Of a DNA stretch of 64,000 nucleotides, positions 57,741-64,000 are shown piece by piece. Below the pieces are notes generated by a model that ran no database searches, had not been told where the DNA came from, and saw nothing but the letters and a program-made list of their open reading frames with translations. The stretch comes from Begonia masoniana. Taxonomy: Eukaryota; Streptophyta; Magnoliopsida; Cucurbitales; Begoniaceae. Location: positions 43,340,646 through 43,404,645 of the forward strand of contig CM039508.1 of the NCBI GenBank assembly GCA_022432975.1, given 5' to 3'. Each line of letters opens with the position of its first letter. The first letter of the stretch is position 1. A program made the position numbers and the translations under genes.

Positions 57741-58848
57741 TGATAAGTGTGTATTTTACACACTTTATTATATTCTTTAATACTTGAATTGATAAGTTTT
57801 ACTCAAGTGTATGAAAAATTCTGATATATTTGGTGCAAGTGTGTAGAAAAATTGGAGAAATACAGGTTTTGAAAGCAAACCAGAAGAAAAATAGAGAAGT
57901 AGCCAATCGATCGGCACTCGGCAAGCGATCGATTGGCTATTTTAATTGATGGAGGTGTTTAAATATGGACTGTTGAAGCTGGACCATTAAAACCTGTTTT
58001 TAATCTCAGCCGTTGAAGATGATTGTGGGCTTCAGATTTGTGGGCTTCAGATTAATTAAAAATTAGGTTAATCAACATTCATAAATCATAGACAATCAGA
58101 CGACGGGAGGCGAGAGAGAAGAAGCGAGAGGATTTAAGAGGAAAGGAGCCCAAGCGAGACGGAAATCGGAACGGAGCGAGAGCTTCGAAAATTGATTTTC
58201 AGCATAGTTTTTCTTTCCCTTTTTTTTTCTGAACTATGAATTTCTTTATTATTCTTGTTGTTTTTCTTTATTTTAGTATGAACTAATTTATTTTTCTAGG
58301 GTTACGATGTAGCCAGATTATGAATATTTAGTTTTTTTTCCTTTAATTCAAGTTATTGATTTTCTGTTTCAATATTGTTTTGAGTAATTTATTCTGTTCT
58401 TAATGCTTGCGATTGCCTAATCAACAAAAGCATGTTCGTAGGATTATTTTGAGACCGAGAGGAGATAAATAATCGTGCACTGAATAATTTACCAGGAAAA
58501 TGATCTTAGGCTAGAGATAGCTAAGGCGTTCATGTGGTAGTATAATTTCTCATTCTTAATGTATTCAATTAATTTTTAGGGTTTGAGACTGAGAGGTAAT
58601 AACCCGTTAGTTGAATAAGTTTATCTTTGCTTGAGAGAGATTGATAAATAATTTTGTGAAATTGCCATCAACACATAGAAATAGAAATTAATGATTTGGA
58701 TTAGGAAAACTAAATAGGATTAATTTAGGTGAAATCGGAAACCCTAGAGCTTTCTCATTATATTTTTAAACTTGTTTAATTTCTGCTATTTAATTAAATT
58801 ACTTTATTTTGCTATTTTAAATTCAAACTTCTCAAAATCTCGTATTCA
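57741..58848 (+). repeat. 3' LTR of the Athila-like element (3' truncated)
   Basis: Begins TGATAAGTGTG after a purine tract GTTTGAGGGTG. Stops at CGTATTCATT, where a different LTR fragment begins. The arms GCCAATCGATCG and CGATCGATTGGC at ~57901-57937 form a 12-bp inverted repeat. Confidence 0.85.
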
Positions 58849-59581
58849 TTTCTAAGGTTGGTGGGAGGAAGCCAATGGTTGAGTGACACCTGCCAACTTG
58901 TTGAAGAAGCCATGTTCTTTTTCTCTTCCCTCCTACGTGAAACCCTCATTTCTCATCTGCTTCTTTCCACTACTCTCTGTTTTCTCTCCTCTAGGCGACT
59001 GCAACCTTTCCAAAAGACTTCCATTCTCCTGTTTTCTCCAGTGAAGGTAATCATCTGCTAAAGGTAACGAGTTTGGATAAGTTAAAATGTGAGTTTTGTG
59101 GAAGTTTAAGATTACGATATTTTGAGAAAACTCACTGTTTTTGGATGAAAACACATTAGTTTGCTTTCTAAAGGTTTGAATGGAGTTTGCTGCATATTCT
59201 ACTAAGTTATTAGTTAGCATTTGCAGCTCTGTTTATTTTCACTATGTGCATGTTTTAGGTCAATGCATAACTGAGACGTTCAAGACTTTCAACTCTACAG
59301 CAAACAGGTAAGTTCATATCCGTAGGTTGGCCCTTAAGGCCCTACATCACGGAGACTCTAGGTTTTACTTCTGTCGGGAGGTTTCGGGTAGATAAGCTGG
59401 AGTTATGTTTCAAGTCGTCTGTTTTTCTCTCTAGGTTCTGTTGTGTTATTCTGTTGTTTGCTGTTTAAATCATAAGTACTGTAAAAGTTCATGCATACAC
59501 GTTTTTCCCGAAAACTCATGCAAAAATGTCTTCTGCACACGTTTTGAAGTTAAGAAAGATAAAATCTGACTGTAATGTATT
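58849..59581 (+). repeat. LTR fragment of the 44418 family
   Basis: Matches about 44617-45260 (GGTTGGTGGGAGGAAGCCAA onward), starting abruptly inside the LTR. Confidence 0.7.
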
Positions 59582-61951
59582 TGTAACACCCGGCATTTTC
59601 TGCAATGTAATAATCCATTGAATTATTGTATGGATTTAAATTGCCATTATTACAATAACTATTTTATTATAAACTTTGGAACATTTAATGGGGAGAGAAC
59701 CGAACTAAAGGCTAACTAAACTAAACATTAAGTTTAAAATGCATGGAAGGGTAAATTGGAGGGAAATTAAGGTAGGTGGAAGTGAGCCAATGGTTGAGTG
59801 ACATCTGGCGACTTGATGAAGAAGCTAAGTTCTTCCTCCTACGTGAAACCCTCACTTCTCATCTGTTTCTTCCCACTGCTCTTTGTTCTCTCTTCCTGGC
59901 GATTTTGACAAAGCACCAACACTTCGTTTTCTGGTTTTTCTTCTGTTTCCTTCAACCAAGGTAATCATCTACGGAAGTTATGGGTTTTAGACAAGTTTAA
60001 TGCGAGTTTTCACTGGGTTTAGGGTTATTATTTCTGTGAAAACTCACCGTTTTGGATGAAAATACGTTAGTGTGTTTTCCTAAAGAGTTGAAATGAGCTT
60101 GCTGCATATTCTACAAGTTATTTGTTAGCATTTGCAGCTTGTTTAATTTCACTACATTGCAGCAAACAGGTTTGAGCATTTCAGAGACTTCCCAGCCGAC
60201 TGCATCGAGGAAAACAGGTAAGTTCATAACCGTAGGTTGGCCCTTAAGGCCCTACATCACGGAGGTACTAGGTTTCCTGTTCAGACGGGTAGTTTTGGGT
60301 AGAAATGTTATAGCTTTTGTCCAGTTTGTATTCTGAGTCGTCTGTGTTCTGCCTCACAATATGCCCTGTTATTTCTGATGACTGCTGTTATAGGTTCAGG
60401 CACTGAGAATGTCATGCATACACGTTTTACTGAAAACCCATGCAAAACCGATTTCTGTACACTGTTTGAAACTAAGCAAGATAAAAATCCGACTGAAATG
60501 TACCAGGTTAAGTGCGAGACGGGGACTGGCCCCAGAACTGTTTACTGTTTACCGTTTACTGTACTGTATCCCTGAATGTGCCTGATATTGCACCCTCCCC
60601 CTCCCCCACTGTTTGCCAGTTCCCCTATAAGCTCCATTTAATTCTACTGCCACTGTAACTTAATGCTCTGTACTGTCACTGTATTTCTGAAAACCGCATG
60701 CATAGCATTCTGCATCACCGCATTTATATGTCCTTACTGAGTTTTAGACTCATAGGTGAACTCTCTGATGTAGGTACTGAACCTGAAACCGAGGACCTTG
60801 TTCCTCAAAATGATGATCTGATGTAAATGGTGGATCGAGCTCACATGGTGGTTGTTGCAGTTAGACATAATTCTGTTCTGAGGTTCAAGCCTTTAAAATA
60901 TAGTTTATATTGTAAAGTTTTCTGAAATCCTGATTTTTGTGTTAAAAACTCTGTAGAAAACTCATCTTTTGGTGAATTCTGTAATTTTATGTTAAGTCCT
61001 GTACTGTCCCTCAGATTTTAAAACAATGTACAAGTTCTGATGTTTCAGTTTTAGGAACCACTGTATTTGACAGTTAAGTTTATATTCTAAAGTATTCTGA
61101 AATTTGTTTGGAATGTTTCTATTAGTTCATGCATGGATGAATTCTGGTTTTGGAACTGTCCATGTAATTTTATTTCCTTGAACTTGTCAATTTTAAAGTA
61201 TGTCTTACTGACCTTCAAATTTCAAAATACTGTATAGATTTTGAGTCAAAGTTTTTTTAAAAACTGCTGTATTTGACAGTTGAACCCATGTTCTGAAATG
61301 TTTTAGAATATTTTCATGTTTTAAGATTTGCATGGATGGTCTCAAATTTTAGAGTCATCAATGTAGTCTGTTTTTCTTAAATCTGTCATCTGTAAAGTGT
61401 GTTTCAAGATCTTATTTTGAATCGGGTTTTGAAGGTCTGAAACCCTTATGTCTTCTGCTTGATGCTCCCTGCCCGTATGTCTCCCTGTAAAAGTTGTAAA
61501 TTTTGCCTTTAAAACTATGTCTTCCGGCTGACGTCATCAAAGTCATCTGCCCAGTGTATTTATGTCTTCCGGTTGATGTCAGCATAAGTCTTCCGCCCAG
61601 TTTAAAACTCCGTCTTCCGGCTGACGTCACCCAAGTCATCCGCCCAGTGTATTTATGTCTTCCGGCTGATGTCAGCATAAGTCTTCCGCCCAGTTTAAAA
61701 CTCCGTCTTCCGGCTGACGTCATCCCAGTTTTTCCGCCAGTATAATGCTTATATCTTCCGGTTGACGTCATCCATCTTCCGGCTGACGTCATCTCCTCAT
61801 CCGATCTCAGTTACTGTCTGTGTCTTCCGCCTGACGTCACCCATCTTCCGGCTGACGTCACCACCTCTCCTGCCCAGTTTTACTCAGCCTCTTTCGCTGA
61901 ATACTGTTCGTCTTTTGTCGTATCTGAATCCACCGACAGCTCTAATCTTCC
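59582..61951 (+). repeat. Second LTR of the 44418-related family, TGACGTCA array
   Basis: Starts TGTAACACCCGGC. 59775-60480 again matches the 44617 region. The distal part (61520-61865) holds seven exact TGACGTCA sites in a CTTCCGG-rich tandem array. The primer-site end is not reached before another LTR begins at 61952. Confidence 0.75.
61520..61865 (+). promoter_or_regulatory. Array of seven TGACGTCA palindromes
   Basis: Starts at 61529, 61622, 61715, 61763, 61784, 61832 and 61853 (spacing 93, 93, 48, 21, 48, 21), most preceded by CTTCCGGC or CTTCCGGT. TGACGTCA is the palindromic core bound by plant bZIP/TGA factors. Two further TGATGTCA near-sites lie between. Confidence 0.8.
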
Positions 61952-64000
61952 TGTAACGCCCCGAATTCTCTGAACCCGGTTTGTTACTCATAAACCCGAA
62001 TATTACTAAGAAAACTTGGATCAAATTTAAAACTTTGTACAAAATTTAAAATTTGGACATTTGACAAAACATGAGAACTTGCAGCGGAAAATCGTTTAAA
62101 CAAAATAAAATTAAACAAAACCATGTTGATATAATCGTTGGGAATGTTAAGAAACAATCGGTTAAGAAGCAAAGGTTTAACTCGTGAAAATACTTTAAAA
62201 GTTGGAAAAGTCAAATTCATCGTCCGCTAAACAAAGTCAACGAAAAAGGGGAAAAGCTATTTAAAGACATCCACCGGTCACTAAACGACAAAATACATCC
62301 TTCTACCAGTGACGTCAGCCGGATGATTTCCTTCATCCGATCGGCTTTACTCTACATCCACCGGTGAAATAAGAAGACATCATCCGGTGCGCATGTGCTT
62401 CTCACGTGAGCAATTAAAACATGGCCCGGTGATAAACACACTTCAAATCTCACCTCACCCGAGCACTAAACGACAAAATAATACGCACATCGCCCTGGTC
62501 ACTAGACGACAAAACATAAGATTTGAAAACATAAGATTTGTCATCCGGTCAGTCTATCGAAAACTTCTACCGGTCACTAAACGACAAAACATAAAATTTG
62601 TCGTCCGGTCAGTCTAACAAAGACTTCTACCGGTCACTAAACGACAAAACATAAAATTTGTCATCCGGTCAGTCTAACAAAGACTTCTACCGGTCACTAA
62701 ACGACAAAACATAAAATTTGTCATCCGGTCAGTCTAACAAAGACTTCTTATCCGGTCACTAACGACCAAACATGAAATTTATCATCCGGTTAGTCTAACA
62801 AAGACTTCTACCGGTCATACAAACACGACTCTAATCACAGAAAGAATTTTACTCACTCCATCGAAACCATTTAAAACATTTCAAACCATTACATTACTGA
62901 AATCCAGTGAATGCCGACATTCGAGTCTCAACAGAATACTATTATCAGGAAATCTCTACTGTCATAAAAACTCAACATACTTAATTGAAATCAATGTTCA
63001 CTAAACCTTCACAACCACTGACACCAGTTAAACCGCCCCATCAGCTGCCAGCCTGTTACAAGGTTGCACTCCTCCAACCAGTCTAGTCCTCAGTAGACTC
63101 AGAAAACACACCTGCTATCACTTCTTCACCTACATCACAAAACTCATCTATTAGCCTAATGCTAAGCAAGTAAAACAATGATGAAATGGAAATGCTGAAA
63201 CATAAAACTTCCTAAACATGCAGTTTCTACTTTCTCATCTCAGTTGCATATTCATCGTTCTGTTCAGATCCCCTTGTGAAGTTGGGAGTTGGATCAACTC
63301 TCTCAAAGTATAAAAATCCACTGTCTCATTAAGGGGCGGATTAATTCCCTTAACAGTAAGTCTGATTCACATCCTCCGATCCCCCTGTGAAGTTGGGAGT
63401 TGGATCAACTCTCCCAAAGTATAATATCCACTGTCTCATTAAGGGGCGAATTAATTCCCTTAACAGTAAAACTGATTTACTTAACTGTTCAGTTCATTCA
63501 TTCCTCGCTCAACAAACCATGTAAATTCATTTTCGTATAATTTAAGAAATATGATGCATAACATGTAAGCACATTCAGTAAGTAAAAATCCTACTGTTTT
63601 GTGATGTAGGCCCGAAGGCACAAGCAAACCTTACTTACCTGGATTCCTGGTGGGTACTCGGTTAGGAGTTGCTTCGGAAATGCTCACCTAGAACCATAAA
63701 CAGAGCATTAAACCAATCCTTACTAATCCTAACTCTAAAGCACTCATCAAACCTAAGTGGACCGTTAGGAGTTCTATTCACTGAGTCTTCCCAAATTTAC
63801 ACTAAACTCGAATCTACATTCGTTCACAGCATTCACAAAATTACACACACATTGTACTCCCTTCGCTATCTACTTGCTATAACACTAAGGAAATGAGTGG
63901 AAAACTTACCTAGTTCGAGGGATGGAGTTTGGAGGGGAAAATTGCCTGGAGCTCCGATGAGTTTGAGCTGAAAGCCGAGAAAGGAAAAATGAGGGAATAG
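61952..64000 (-). repeat. LTR of a minus-oriented chromovirus, cut by the window end
   Basis: Begins TGTAACGCCCCGAA, the same layout as the 34316 LTR, with CATCCGG, CACTAAACGACAAAA and one TGACGTCA (62310). Contains 60-bp tandem repeats (about 62500-62820) and two ~115-bp copies of a CCCCTGTGAAGTTGGGAGTT segment (63269-63470), and the ACTTACCTGGATTCC motif near 63640. Confidence 0.75.
62500..62820. repeat. 60-bp tandem repeat in LTR
   Basis: Unit containing ACGACAAAACATAAAATTTG, TCATCCGGTCAGTC and CTTCTACCGGTCACTAA; about five copies with a strict 60-bp period in the middle and drift at the edges. Confidence 0.88.

Larger units (their letters stand above)
52616..58848 (+). mobile_element. 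Athila-like element lacking reverse transcriptase and integrase
   Basis: LTR pair 52616-53698 and 57741-58848. The 5' LTR lacks its first ~150 bp and the 3' LTR its last ~120 bp, so both outer ends were lost to rearrangement. Primer site at 53705-53722 (TTGCGCTGTTGCTGGGGA) resembles the Asp-tRNA-type site of Athila/Tat elements. The internal region keeps gag and protease, then passes directly to the GTGGGAGGCAACCCATCC 3' region. Confidence 0.85.

Overview
This is eukaryotic, almost certainly eudicot plant, nuclear DNA: AT-rich, with GT..AG introns, a wall-associated-kinase (WAK-like) pair, type I non-specific lipid-transfer protein (nsLTP) genes, Bet v 1/MLP genes, and mostly transposable elements (Mutator-like, hAT, Ty1/copia, Ty3/gypsy). 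I see no rRNA, tRNA or CRISPR array. I do not identify the species.

Layout. 1-1138: end of an LTR. 2149-10795: a complete Mutator-like element (MULE) with a perfect 9-bp target duplication, ~0.46-0.49-kb terminal inverted repeats (TIRs) built of palindromes, and two inward-facing genes: a glutamine-rich accessory protein on + and a spliced MuDR-type transposase on -. Between their 3' ends lies a 1,084-bp inverted repeat carrying captured FRIGIDA-like gene fragments. 10815-11525: a MITE-like element. 11676-25046: a duplicated WAK-like/nsLTP locus. WAK copy 1 has a frameshift and nsLTP copy 1 is broken; between the copies lie a gene-leader fragment, a decayed copia element and an LTR-like block. 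WAK copy 2 sits directly behind an nsLTP promoter, and an intact nsLTP follows.

25745-26800: a non-autonomous hAT element. 27353-27790: a small coiled-coil protein of unknown role. 28314-32252: a tandem pair of minus-strand MLP/Bet v 1 genes with a hAT MITE between them. 32719-32873: a perfect 60-bp foldback.

34316-64000 is a pile of LTR retrotransposons: (a) a full-length Tekay-type chromovirus (34316-43848, minus, TTAGT target duplication); (b) a second chromovirus (44418-52612, plus) with a 3.8-kb 5' LTR holding a 13-bp-modular satellite, a pol gene interrupted by 103 perfect TTTAAAG heptamers, and no 3' LTR; (c) an Athila-like element without reverse transcriptase or integrase (52616-58848); (d) a stack of LTR fragments (58849-64000), one carrying seven TGACGTCA palindromes.

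The strongest candidate for something undescribed is the MULE. Read-through transcription of either convergent gene would produce an RNA with a ~1.1-kb stem made of FRIGIDA-like sequence, so the element could silence itself, host FRIGIDA-like genes, or both. That is inference from structure; only the structure is seen here. Next in interest are the heptamer expansion seeded inside a retrotransposon codon run, and WAK copy 2 joined to an nsLTP promoter with a 31-codon upstream ORF.
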